Positions 8,761 to 15,183 of a stretch of 15,937 nt of DNA are shown in pieces. The position numbers were made by a program, and so were the translations under genes. The stretch is from G020351775 sp039588335 (GTDB lineage: Bacteria > Gemmatimonadota > Gemmatimonadetes > Gemmatimonadales > GWC2-71-9). The DNA is taken from NCBI GenBank assembly GCA_039588335.1, contig JBDGZZ010000143.1, positions 1-15,937 of the forward strand. Reading direction: 5' to 3'. Numbering within the stretch: the stretch's first letter is position 1; every line of letters starts with the position of its first letter. The notes under the pieces are model-generated. The model searched no databases and was not told the origin of the DNA. It saw only the letters and a program-made list of their open reading frames with translations.

Positions 8761-9141
8761 TTATCTCTTTAATCACAACAGTTTAACTGATGTGACCTCG
8801 AAACAACCTTAAGGCGGGTGGCGTCTATCGCTGGCCGCATCACTTGGTGTGGTGATTCTCGAGCGGCCGTAATCCTGGCGCGGCGTAATCCGCGGCCGAC
8901 ATCCGAGTAGATCCAGTCTCTTCCGCGCCAATGCCGCGGTTTCCTATGTTGAAACACGGGCTCGGCCCCTGCGGGGCGCGTTCCCTTCTTCCGCGCCAAT
9001 CGGCGGCCGTAATGTGCCGCCCTAACGGGATCTGGCACAATCCGTCGTTGTATCCCACTATTGTACCTGTCGCCCTCCGAGCCCCAAAGCCACCGATACG
9101 GTAGAAGCCTGTCTGATGACAGGGGAACGGAGCGCCGGACA
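8761..9141. other. Non-coding GC-rich stretch with hairpins and short repeats
   Basis: I see no convincing gene here on either strand. Long frames on the - strand are low-complexity, Arg-rich and lack a family match. The stretch holds a nested hairpin: the 6-base arms GGCCGC/GCGGCC near 8833 and 8863 enclose a 5-base ATCAC/GTGAT stem. A GCCCC-TGC-GGGGC hairpin lies near 8965-8977. Two pairs of exact short direct repeats are listed separately. It could be a leader region, a structured RNA or decayed repeat DNA. I cannot decide which. Confidence 0.5.
8863..9013. repeat. Short direct repeats GCGGCCGTAAT (x2) and TCTTCCGCGCCAAT (x2)
   Basis: GCGGCCGTAAT occurs at 8863-8873 and 9003-9013, with a partial copy (CGGCGTAATCC) at 8881-8891. 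TCTTCCGCGCCAAT occurs at 8919-8932 and 8987-9000. The 14-base pair is unlikely by chance within 70 bases. The order and spacing (140 and 68 bases) suggest a diverged duplication. No known element was recognised. Confidence 0.55.
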
Positions 9142-9261
9142 ATGACTTCCAATCGGCTTATCCCGAGCTGCTTGATCTTCACATGTGCAATCGTCGCCGC
9201 CGGAATGCTGGGATGCAGGCCGACGACTCGCCGCTGTGCGGTACGGTCAGACGGTTCTTGA
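9142..9261 (+). CDS. Orphan lipoprotein-leader ORF (39 aa), possibly a gene remnant
   Basis: The ORF encodes M-T-S-N-R, a hydrophobic stretch L-I-P-S-C-L-I-F-T-C-A-I-V-A-A-G, then M-L-G-C, which resembles a lipobox with Cys25. Only 14 residues follow the cysteine before a TGA. A GGAG-like site lies about 9 bases upstream of the ATG. The product would be a tiny lipoprotein, or the leader left from a truncated lipoprotein gene such as the propeller proteins downstream. An in-frame ATG at 9061 adds 27 residues without signal-peptide character, so it is not preferred. Not recognised as any family. Confidence 0.4.
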   Translation: MTSNRLIPSCLIFTCAIVAAGMLGCRPTTRRCAVRSDGS

Positions 9262-9335
9262 AGTGTTACCTTTTGCCGCCTTTGCATGTCAGACAAAAGG
9301 GAGCACGTGGGCTAATCGCATGAAAGGCTGAGTCC

Positions 9336-10133
9336 ATGGCACGGGAGTCTGTTGCGGTAGGTCAGTCTCAGAATCTCAATTGCCATCTGCTGTTGCTGAC
9401 GGTGGTCGCGACCGCACTCTCGTGCCAAAGTTGCTCAACCACTGGACATTACACCGTGGTAAATCGGTTCCCGCACGACACGACAGCCTTTACGCAGGGG
9501 CTGGTCTACTCCAACGGCCATCTGTACGAGAGCACCGGAAGGCTGGGCCTCTCTCAGCTTCGTCGCGTTGACTTGCAGACCGGGAGCGTGCTGACCTCGA
9601 CGGACTTGGCGGCAGATCGCTTTGGCGAAGGTCTCGCACTGCTCAACGGGAGATTGTACCAACTTACCTGGAAGAGCGGAATCGGGTACGTCTATGATGC
9701 TGAGAGCCTCACAGTGGTCGACTCGTTCAACTACACGGGTGAGGGTTGGGGCCTCGCAACTGACGGGACACACCTCATCATGAGCGATGGTTCGGAGAGC
9801 CTACGCTTTCTTGACCCAGATGGTTTTGAGCTGGTCCGTGAAGTGACAGTCAAAGACAAGGGCCTGCCGCTCACGCAGATCAATGAACTCGAGTATGTAA
9901 GCGGGGATCTCTACGCGAACATCTACCCAAGCGACAGGGTCGTTCAGATCGATCCGGTCAGTGGTGAGGTGCTGAACTGGTTTGGCCTTGCTGGGCTACT
10001 TCCCGATGAAGAGCGAGGCGCCAATACTGACGTACTCAACGGCATTGCGCTTCGAGCGGAGACGGGCAATCTGCTCGTCACGGGGAAGCTCTGGCCTGTG
10101 GTGTTTGAAGTGAGGTTGAATGGGCGCAACTAG
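9336..10133 (+). CDS. Glutaminyl-peptide cyclotransferase, plant-type (lipoprotein)
   Basis: This family turns N-terminal glutamine of peptides into pyroglutamate and has a beta-propeller fold (PF05096, papaya QC type). The 265 residues match the papaya enzyme in motif order: FTQGL at 52-56, Y-E-S-T-G at 64-68, F-G-E-G-L at 96-100, G-E-G-W-G-L-A-T-D-G at 135-144, I-N-E-L-E-Y at 182-187, D-V-L-N-G-I-A at 232-238 and V-T-G-K-L-W-P at 248-254. Glu65 corresponds to the catalytic glutamate described in papaya QC. The leader is a hydrophobic stretch ending A-L-S-C, so Cys30 is the probable lipidation site and the enzyme would sit in the periplasm on a membrane. An AAAGG site lies 10 bases before the ATG. 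Its protein substrates are unknown. A truncated HAD gene starts 4 bases after the stop. Confidence 0.92.
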   Translation: MARESVAVGQSQNLNCHLLLLTVVATALSCQSCSTTGHYTVVNRFPHDTTAFTQGLVYSNGHLYESTGRLGLSQLRRVDLQTGSVLTSTDLAADRFGEGLALLNGRLYQLTWKSGIGYVYDAESLTVVDSFNYTGEGWGLATDGTHLIMSDGSESLRFLDPDGFELVREVTVKDKGLPLTQINELEYVSGDLYANIYPSDRVVQIDPVSGEVLNWFGLAGLLPDEERGANTDVLNGIALRAETGNLLVTGKLWPVVFEVRLNGRN

Positions 10134-10137
10134 GTGC

Positions 10138-10285
10138 ATGGCGTGTGAGGCGATTCTATTAGACCTCGACGGAGTCTTGGTGGATTCAGCTGCTTGTGTC
10201 GAACGGCACTGGCATCGCTGGGCAGGGTGATCGGGATGACTCCGTGAAAGCACATAGCGGCATGGTACGACTCAGGCGTGCAGCG
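10138..10285 (+). pseudogene. Remnant of a HAD-family phosphatase
   Basis: An ATG 4 bases after the cyclase stop opens a 30-residue frame that reads A-I-L-L-D-L-D-G-V-L-V-D-S-A-A-C-V-E-R-H-W-H-R-W-A-G before a TGA at 10228-10230. This is motif I of HAD phosphatases (D-x-D-G-V-L-V-D-S) plus the start of the cap helix, as in sugar-phosphatase-like members. In the -1 frame the next residues, D-R-D-D-S-V-K-A-H-S-G-M, resemble the following L-D-x-x-x-V-x-x-x-x-H-G region. A frameshift, or a small deletion near 10226, is therefore likely. The rest of the roughly 220-residue protein is missing. It is a dead fragment, not a functional enzyme. Confidence 0.7.
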
Positions 10286-10326
10286 CGCAGTCACAACACC
10301 GTGCAGTGGACAGGGTATTCTCGATT

Positions 10327-10812
10327 ATGACGTCGACAGTCACTGTTCGTCATGCACTGACGTTTACGATGCTTGCCCTCCTGGCATGTGGTGAAGGTCC
10401 AGGTGGTCAGGGCACGATCCCGGGCGAGACTCCGGATACCTCTAGGAGAGACGAACTCATGACCCAGGCAGAACAAGACCGTCGCATGGACTACATAGAG
10501 TTTCTGAGCACGAACATCGAGGAGACCAAGAGGTTCTACTCAGGGGTCTTCGGTTGGGAGTTTACTGACTACGGGCCGGATTACACGAGCTTCACCGACG
10601 GTCGACTGAGCGGTGGTTTTAGTGTAGCGCCGAAAGTTGTTGCAGGCGGCCCACTGGTCGTGCTCTACGCCACGAACTTGCAGGAGATCGAAGCCAGAAT
10701 CAGAGAGAGTGGAGGACGCATCGTTCGGGAGACGTTCGAGTTTCCGGGTGGGCGGCGTTTTCACTTCACCGATCCGAGTGGCAATGAACTGGCGGTCTGG
10801 TCGGATCGATGA
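10327..10812 (+). CDS. VOC (glyoxalase/bleomycin-resistance) family protein, possible lipoprotein
   Basis: The C-terminal part is a single VOC domain. It begins MDYIEFLSTNIEETKRFY, followed by G-V-F-G-W-E-F, and ends FHFTDPSGNELAVWSDR. VOC proteins bind a metal and act as lyases, isomerases, dioxygenases or drug-binding proteins. The substrate here cannot be told. From the ATG at 10327 the protein is 161 residues, with a leader T-F-T-M-L-A-L-L-A-C fitting a lipobox at Cys21 and a Gly/Pro linker. A second in-frame ATG at 10459 is preceded by AGGAG 10 bases upstream and would give a 117-residue cytosolic protein of usual single-domain length. An upstream in-frame GTG at 10306 is not preferred, because it pushes the leader away from the N-terminus. 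Which start is used decides where the protein works. Confidence 0.8.
   Translation: MTSTVTVRHALTFTMLALLACGEGPGGQGTIPGETPDTSRRDELMTQAEQDRRMDYIEFLSTNIEETKRFYSGVFGWEFTDYGPDYTSFTDGRLSGGFSVAPKVVAGGPLVVLYATNLQEIEARIRESGGRIVRETFEFPGGRRFHFTDPSGNELAVWSDR
10443..10461 (+). promoter_or_regulatory. Strong internal ribosome-binding site and ATG in the VOC gene
   Basis: AGGAGAG at 10444-10450 precedes an in-frame ATG at 10459-10461. This site is better than anything ahead of the ATG at 10327. It could drive a leaderless cytosolic form of the VOC protein. Confidence 0.45.
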
Positions 10813-11124
10813 GTCCCAACCTGAACCACATTGGTCACGGGCCGAGCGCTGCTGGCTAGCAGGCGGGTGAAGCTACTAGGAGGCGGGTTGAAAGGGCGTT
10901 AGGCTATCCGGTTACCAAGAACCAGTCGGTTGACGTAGACTTCGGAGCCTGGCTCGCCCCCCGGCCGTCGTGGGTCAGGGCGGATTCAGCCGAGGGTGCT
11001 AGTTATGGCTCGCTCCCGCAAGTGCCAGCGCTTGACGGCGCACTCGCGGGCCGCTGCGGTGTATCAGATATTCGAGTTAGACCAGTCGCCCTCCAGAGCC
11101 CTCATTTCGCTGAGGAGACTCTAC
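10813..11124. other. Intergenic stretch without a supported gene
   Basis: No family-like frame was found. A 5-base-pair hairpin (CTGCT/AGCAG with GGCT loop) lies at 10849-10862. A GCGTTAGGC motif is near 10897. The frame of the next lipoprotein is open back to 10996, but that extension has no signal-peptide or family character. No T-tract terminator follows the VOC gene. The promoter of the next gene should lie here, but I cannot pick boxes with confidence. Confidence 0.5.
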
Positions 11125-12234
11125 ATGATGTTCAGCCTCCGTGGCATGTTCGCGAACTCCCCCCAATACTACGTTGTCACTCGCCTCTGTCTGACAGCAA
11201 CTCTACTTTCGGTCGCCGCATGTACACCTGATGCCCCACCAGCCCTTCCCGAGGTGCGGATAGATGACGTGAGCGTAATCGTGTCCTCCGAGTCGGAGCT
11301 ACTCAGTCGACCTATGGACATGCTGCTCGACGAGAGTGGACGGCTATGGGTGCTGGATTACCTGGCGGCCCATGTTCTGGTGATGTCGGCCGATGGGGAG
11401 CTACTCGAGACCATTGGAAGAGACGGTAGCGGTCCGCGCGAGTTCAAGAGACCAGCGGCCTTCGCATTGAGTCCGGACACGTTGCGGGTTGTCGATGGCG
11501 GCAATGGCCGGTTGCAGACGCTTGCACTGGGCAGTGAGTTCACGAGAAATGCGCCGCTGACTCTAGCATCAGGTATGGGGCCGATTGCGGTGAGAGATGA
11601 TGGCCGGTTTCTAACCACCACCCTCGGCTTGGACGATGCATTGGCAGTGTACCATGACCCCACCGGACAACAGCTTGTAACCCTGGGTACGCCACTCGCC
11701 GAAGTGTCTGGTTACGGGAGCCCCTCGCAAACAAAACAGGAAATAGTCGACGGTAAGGTACCGGCGATGTTCCGCAACAGCGTACTGCCTCTGTTCGCGC
11801 CGGACGGCGACATCTGGCTCATTCTGACCGGTGAAGGCCTGTTGCAGCGCTTCGACGAGGCTGGGTCATTACAGGTGTCCGTGCCGATTGAGGCGCCTGA
11901 GTTGGAGCAGGTATGGCAGGAGGTCATTGCACATGCCGAGTCGACATTGGCAAATCCACGGTCTGTAAAGGGCTTGTTCTATGTTTGGGACGCGACGGTC
12001 GTGGGTCAGACGCTGTGGATTCTCTTGAACACAACCGAAGGTGGACCTGCCGTGTTGATGGCGTTCACGGCTGACGGCCAGGCCAACCGGAAGGTGGTCT
12101 TCTCAAATGTATCGGGTGCGCGACAGTTCGCGTTTGATCGGGCCCGCGATAGGATCTTCTTCGCGATAACATCTGACGCTAGCATCGTCGCCTCGTCGTT
12201 GCCCGATAGCATATTGAGTTCTGAAGTGAAGTAA
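11125..12234 (+). CDS. 6-bladed beta-propeller lipoprotein (copy 1)
   Basis: A 369-residue exported lipoprotein. The start is chosen at 11125 because GAGGAG ends 7 bases upstream and the leader then fits: T-R-L-C-L-T-A-T-L-L-S-V-A-A-C, with Cys33 lipidated. The body has repeated strand-turn units such as M-D-M-L-L-D-E-S-G-R-L-W-V-L-D, followed by I-G-R-D-G-S-G-P-R-E-F at 97-107 and V-V-D-G-G-N-G-R-L-Q-T-L near 122-133. This is the signature of NHL-like/6-bladed propeller lipoproteins (DUF5128-like). A helical insertion lies near 248-275 (L-E-Q-V-W-Q-E-V-I-A-H-A-E). The role is unknown and could be ligand or polymer binding at the envelope. It shares signature and layout with the genes at 12349 and 13711. 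The family assignment is from pattern, so a related NHL family is possible. Confidence 0.8.
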   Translation: MMFSLRGMFANSPQYYVVTRLCLTATLLSVAACTPDAPPALPEVRIDDVSVIVSSESELLSRPMDMLLDESGRLWVLDYLAAHVLVMSADGELLETIGRDGSGPREFKRPAAFALSPDTLRVVDGGNGRLQTLALGSEFTRNAPLTLASGMGPIAVRDDGRFLTTTLGLDDALAVYHDPTGQQLVTLGTPLAEVSGYGSPSQTKQEIVDGKVPAMFRNSVLPLFAPDGDIWLILTGEGLLQRFDEAGSLQVSVPIEAPELEQVWQEVIAHAESTLANPRSVKGLFYVWDATVVGQTLWILLNTTEGGPAVLMAFTADGQANRKVVFSNVSGARQFAFDRARDRIFFAITSDASIVASSLPDSILSSEVK

Positions 12235-12348
12235 GGATCGCCGATGGTTAGCAGGTAGATGAAGCGTAAGCGCAAAGAAAGACCCGGCCGACCGATATCT
12301 CGAACGGTCCAACCGACAGAACCGGCTCGCGCACAACGGAGGTGCGTA

Positions 12349-13590
12349 ATGGCAGTGCCCATCGACTCCCGCAGTAGTCGCTTCCGTTCAGGTATCATAT
12401 CCCCCGACTTTAAGGTTCTGGCAACAGTCGCTTGTTGCCTATCGATGGCGTCAGTCGGATGCGACGACACCATGGTGAACGTGCAGGATGGGCGCGTAGC
12501 CACCTTGGAGTTGGACGCCACCTACCCGGAAGCATTCAGCTACCTGAGCGGAATAAGGGAGCTGTCTGACGGGACGATTCTCGCGGCGGATCCGATGAGC
12601 CAGGTGCTTCTGCGTCTCGATCTGGATGCCGGTACTGCCGACACCCTCGGCCGTCATGGACCGGGGCCGCAGGAGTATGAGGGGCCGGACCAGGTCTTCC
12701 CCCTGCCGGGGGACTCCACGCTGCTGGTCGACCTCGGTAACGGCCGACTTACCGTGATCGATCCGGAGGGTAGCTTCGTGGCCTGGACTCCGATGACTAA
12801 CAAGACTGAGTTAGCGCCGTCGGGTATCCGTACGGTTCATCCTCGGTTCGTCGACATGGCTGGCAACATCTATGTGACAGCTCCTTATTGGCTTGAAGAA
12901 CCGCCGGACTCGACGGCGCTACACAGAGTCGATCGGGCAAGCGGTGTCGAGACGCCAGTCGCGTGGAAATGGCGCCCTGAACGTGTTAGCCGCCCGCGAG
13001 GCGCGAAACGCCCCATGTTAGTGCTTAATGACGAATGGGCGGTGGGCGCCGATGGCCGAGTAGCCGTGGTCCGGGCAAACGGATACTCGGTGGACTGGTA
13101 CTTTCCCGACGGCAGTGTTGCTCAGGGGCCGCCAAACGACGCGGAGGCATTTCCCGTTGGCCCGGCGGAAATGGAAGCCCAGGTTGAGTTCTTTGAAGCC
13201 AACGCGACTTATGCCTTCTCGATGGTAGGAGAGGGCGGGGTACAAAGCATGCAGATGAGCAGGGGGGTACCACCGGGCACCACGTATGACGTCGATGACT
13301 TCGAATGGCCTGAGACGTTGCCAGTCTTTCGGGGGGGACGGACTGTCGTATCCCCCAGGGGCGAGGCATGGGTAGAGAGGTACATGCCGGCGGGTGGGGA
13401 GGGGCGCGTTGACGTCTTCGATGAGCGGGGCATCCGCATGGGGTTCATCGAACTCACTCCCGGATCGAAGGTCATCGGCTTTGGCGCGCGGGTCGACGCG
13501 GGTTCCATTGCCTACCTAGCCCGGACCGACGATGTGGGTTTGATCTGGTTGGAGCGGTACAGGGTGCTGCGGGTGGAAGGGCGGCGCTAG
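12349..13590 (+). CDS. 6-bladed beta-propeller lipoprotein (copy 2)
   Basis: A 413-residue relative of the previous gene. The ATG at 12349 is preferred over the in-frame ATG at 12259, because GGAGG sits 6 bases upstream and the signal peptide is then near the N-terminus: V-L-A-T-V-A-C-C-L-S-M-A-S-V-G-C, with Cys38 lipidated. The longer form would add 30 basic residues. Propeller units include I-R-E-L-S-D-G-T-I-L-A-A-D, L-G-R-H-G-P-G-P-Q-E-Y at 100-110 and L-V-D-L-G-N-G-R-L-T-V-I-D near 125-137. A helical insertion (GPAEMEAQVEFFEANATYAF) lies near 269-288, at a place comparable to copy 1. It is 114 bases after copy 1 on the same strand and could be co-transcribed, but it has its own good ribosome-binding site. 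No ligand can be proposed from sequence. Confidence 0.8.
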   Translation: MAVPIDSRSSRFRSGIISPDFKVLATVACCLSMASVGCDDTMVNVQDGRVATLELDATYPEAFSYLSGIRELSDGTILAADPMSQVLLRLDLDAGTADTLGRHGPGPQEYEGPDQVFPLPGDSTLLVDLGNGRLTVIDPEGSFVAWTPMTNKTELAPSGIRTVHPRFVDMAGNIYVTAPYWLEEPPDSTALHRVDRASGVETPVAWKWRPERVSRPRGAKRPMLVLNDEWAVGADGRVAVVRANGYSVDWYFPDGSVAQGPPNDAEAFPVGPAEMEAQVEFFEANATYAFSMVGEGGVQSMQMSRGVPPGTTYDVDDFEWPETLPVFRGGRTVVSPRGEAWVERYMPAGGEGRVDVFDERGIRMGFIELTPGSKVIGFGARVDAGSIAYLARTDDVGLIWLERYRVLRVEGRR

Positions 13591-13620
13591 CCTCTCGGCC
13601 GGCTGCTCCGTTGTGCCGCT

Positions 13621-13655
13621 TAGTGCCCGGGGCCGGATTCGAACCTGCACGGGGT
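13621..13655 (-). other. tRNA T-arm-like fragment between convergent genes
   Basis: On the - strand the sequence GCAGGTTCGAATCCGGC contains the universal T-loop GGTTCGAATCC (13635-13645) with a T-stem of four pairs out of five, then CCCGGGC, A and CTA as in a 3' acceptor end. I looked upstream for the matching acceptor GCCCGGG, a D-arm and an anticodon arm and found none. It is therefore not a complete tRNA. It may be a 3'-end scrap left by integration or deletion at a tRNA gene. Confidence 0.35.
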
Positions 13656-13710
13656 CTCAAGTAATCGGGCCGCAGCTTCTCCTACGTTCCAGTCGCCCAC
13701 CATGTCGTTT

Positions 13711-14898
13711 TCAAAACGGGAGGCCGTCGAGATCATACCGGGCGACCGTCACGAGGTCAGTCTCGGGATCCCGAACGAGGGCTATGATCACTGAGCGGTC
13801 CAAGGCGAAATCAACCCAGGACTCTCCCGCACGAACCATCGATAGATAAACACCATCTTCCGAGAAGAGGTGGACGGCTGCGGGGCCGCCGCCGAATTCA
13901 GCCTGCTCCTGCTCCCAGAGCGCCAAGAGACCAGTGGACGGATCGCGCCGCACCGTGCGAAAGATCCGCTTCAATCTCATCCGCTCGCGTTGGCGACGCG
14001 TTTGTTCCTGGATGATGGCAGGGGAGAGCCCGGCCGCCGACATGCTGCTGCGGAGTTCGTCAATGTAGTCACCCAGTTCCACATCTGATCGCTCTTCGGG
14101 CTCACGATCTATGACAACCTCGCGGTGGAGCACGCCAGTCTCGGTGAAGACCTGGATGTATGGCACGGTACAACTACTGCGGAAGACTGCAGCCCCACCG
14201 GACGCATAATGGCGACACGAGGCAATATCCGCCGTAACCCCCAGTGAGTCAGCAATTCGTATCACCTCGTGGCTTCCGTCGGGCCACAGGCGTGCTAACT
14301 CGCCACCATCGGAACCAAGGTATGTGAGCAGCAACGTTGAGGGCTCGAAGATATGAATCGAGAATCCGACGGCATTGAGGTTCAGCGACTTGATATGCTG
14401 CCCGTCAGGATGGAGAAACTCGAGCGTACGCTTTCCTGCGTCGAGGACGATCACTGTGTCAGCCAGCACAGCGAGGTCGATCGGTCCCTCGAACTCACCG
14501 GGACCTCCGCCTTCTCTTCCGAGATTCCCGATCAACGATCCGCTGTTTACGTCGACTATGAGAACCTTGCGCCCCAGGCGGTCAAGGATGTAGGCACTGT
14601 CACCGGATACCTCAACACGTCGCGGGTCTTCCCATGGGTTCCCGCTCGCATCTACCGGATCGCGCAGGCGCCATACCTCCCGAAGACCAACGCCGTCTGC
14701 TGCCCTCATTGGTTCGGTAGGGTTGTGCACCACGACCGACGATCCCACCGTGTCAATCGAACCAAGCCAGTCGTTGCGGGACTCTGACCCGCAGGCGATA
14801 CAGGCCGTGAGAGCGATGACGAAGGAACTTGGGATACATCGACGGTACGAGGAGAGGTATGTCAATCTTTCACCACGACTGGTCGCATCGATATTCAA
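13711..14898 (-). CDS. 6-bladed beta-propeller lipoprotein (copy 3)
   Basis: The third propeller lipoprotein of the window, converging on copy 2. The frame is open to an ATG at 14976, but the signal peptide (P-S-S-F-V-I-A-L-T-A-C-I-A-C) lies far inside that form. Two TTG starts fit better. The one at 14898 has AGGAG 9 bases upstream and puts the lipid cysteine at 36. The one at 14865 has only GGTGA close by, but it follows the stop of a mini-ORF by 4 bases. From 14898 the signature L-G-R-E-G-G-G-P-G-E-F is at 126-136, and V-L-D-A-G-K-R-T-L-E-F-L-H-P-D-G follows. A charged helical insertion (IIQEQTRRQRERMRLKR) lies two thirds along. Codon use is like its neighbours. The start is uncertain, but the gene is not. 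Confidence 0.8.
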   Translation of the reverse strand: MNIDATSRGERLTYLSSYRRCIPSSFVIALTACIACGSESRNDWLGSIDTVGSSVVVHNPTEPMRAADGVGLREVWRLRDPVDASGNPWEDPRRVEVSGDSAYILDRLGRKVLIVDVNSGSLIGNLGREGGGPGEFEGPIDLAVLADTVIVLDAGKRTLEFLHPDGQHIKSLNLNAVGFSIHIFEPSTLLLTYLGSDGGELARLWPDGSHEVIRIADSLGVTADIASCRHYASGGAAVFRSSCTVPYIQVFTETGVLHREVVIDREPEERSDVELGDYIDELRSSMSAAGLSPAIIQEQTRRQRERMRLKRIFRTVRRDPSTGLLALWEQEQAEFGGGPAAVHLFSEDGVYLSMVRAGESWVDFALDRSVIIALVRDPETDLVTVARYDLDGLPF

Positions 14899-15001
14899 AG
14901 TGCTTAACTCCTGGCATCCTTGGCGCCAAGAAGCCATCCGCGCTGGCCATGACAACCGCGGCGGGGACAGCGGCAAGGGTGAGGGATGCCGATAGTCTCA
15001 T
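14870..15001 (-). CDS. Secreted mini-ORF (43 aa) ahead of propeller copy 3
   Basis: The ATG at 15001 is preceded by GAGGAG at 7 bases, as good a site as that of copy 1. The product reads M-R-L-S-A-S-L-T-L-A-A-V-P-A-A-V-V-M-A-S-A-D-G, a convincing signal peptide with A-S-A at the cleavage position. A mature tail of about 22 residues follows, with one cysteine, ending Q-S-W. The TGA at 14870-14872 lies 4 bases before the TTG at 14865 in the lipoprotein frame, and the ORF overlaps the lipoprotein frame if the 14898 start is used. It may be a real secreted peptide, a leader controlling the lipoprotein by translational coupling, or the decayed start of another exported protein. No family was recognised. 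Confidence 0.45.
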   Translation of the reverse strand: MRLSASLTLAAVPAAVVMASADGFLAPRMPGVKHFEYRCDQSW

Positions 15002-15183
15002 AGGAAGTCTCCTCGAATACTACCCCCACGCCGGGCGATGTTGCCGCCGTCTAACTAATATTCCACTGACCAGCATATGCTGTCCTAGCCGCGGCCAATG
15101 AACATTCTCTGAATCCTTCGTGAACCAGGCCTATGTTGCTGTTGAGCCAGTCACCTTCGACTCTCAGCTATTGATGGGAGCAG
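15002..15183. other. Intergenic stretch upstream of the minus-strand mini-ORF
   Basis: No gene was seen. It should hold the promoter for the - strand mini-ORF and lipoprotein. A perfect 12-base palindrome, CAGCATATGCTG, is at 15071-15082. Such palindromes are expected a few times in a window this size, so an operator role is only a possibility. Confidence 0.4.

Noticed and set aside
8769..9296. A 175-residue open frame on the - strand over the gene-free region after the terminator
   Set aside because: It is Arg-rich and low in family-like motifs, has no ribosome-binding site, and crosses the hairpins, the repeats and the leader ORF on the other strand.
9269..9300. 7-base inverted repeat CCTTTTG/CAAAAGG before the glutaminyl cyclase gene
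   Set aside because: The loop is 18 bases, there is no T-tract and the stem is short. It is within chance expectation.
10806..10906. Possible integron attC site after the VOC gene (near TCCCAAC to GTTAGGC, with a central hairpin)
   Set aside because: The 5' core does not fit R-Y-Y-Y-A-A-C, the two ends are not complementary in the required way, no second site flanks the gene on the left, and no integrase is present.
10996..11124. N-terminal extension of propeller copy 1 back to 10996
   Set aside because: It would bury the signal peptide about 60 residues inside. The ATG at 11125 has GAGGAG at 7 bases.
14353..14787. 144-residue + strand frame opposite propeller copy 3
   Set aside because: It lies wholly antisense to a well-supported lipoprotein gene and shows no family motifs.
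15071..15082. 12-base palindrome CAGCATATGCTG as an operator
   Set aside because: Palindromes of this length are expected a few times in 16 kb, and no second copy or regulator gene is nearby.
15052..15148. A second attC-like pair, GTCTAAC and GTTGAGC
   Set aside because: The two cores are poorly complementary, and such 7-base matches occur by chance about once per kilobase.
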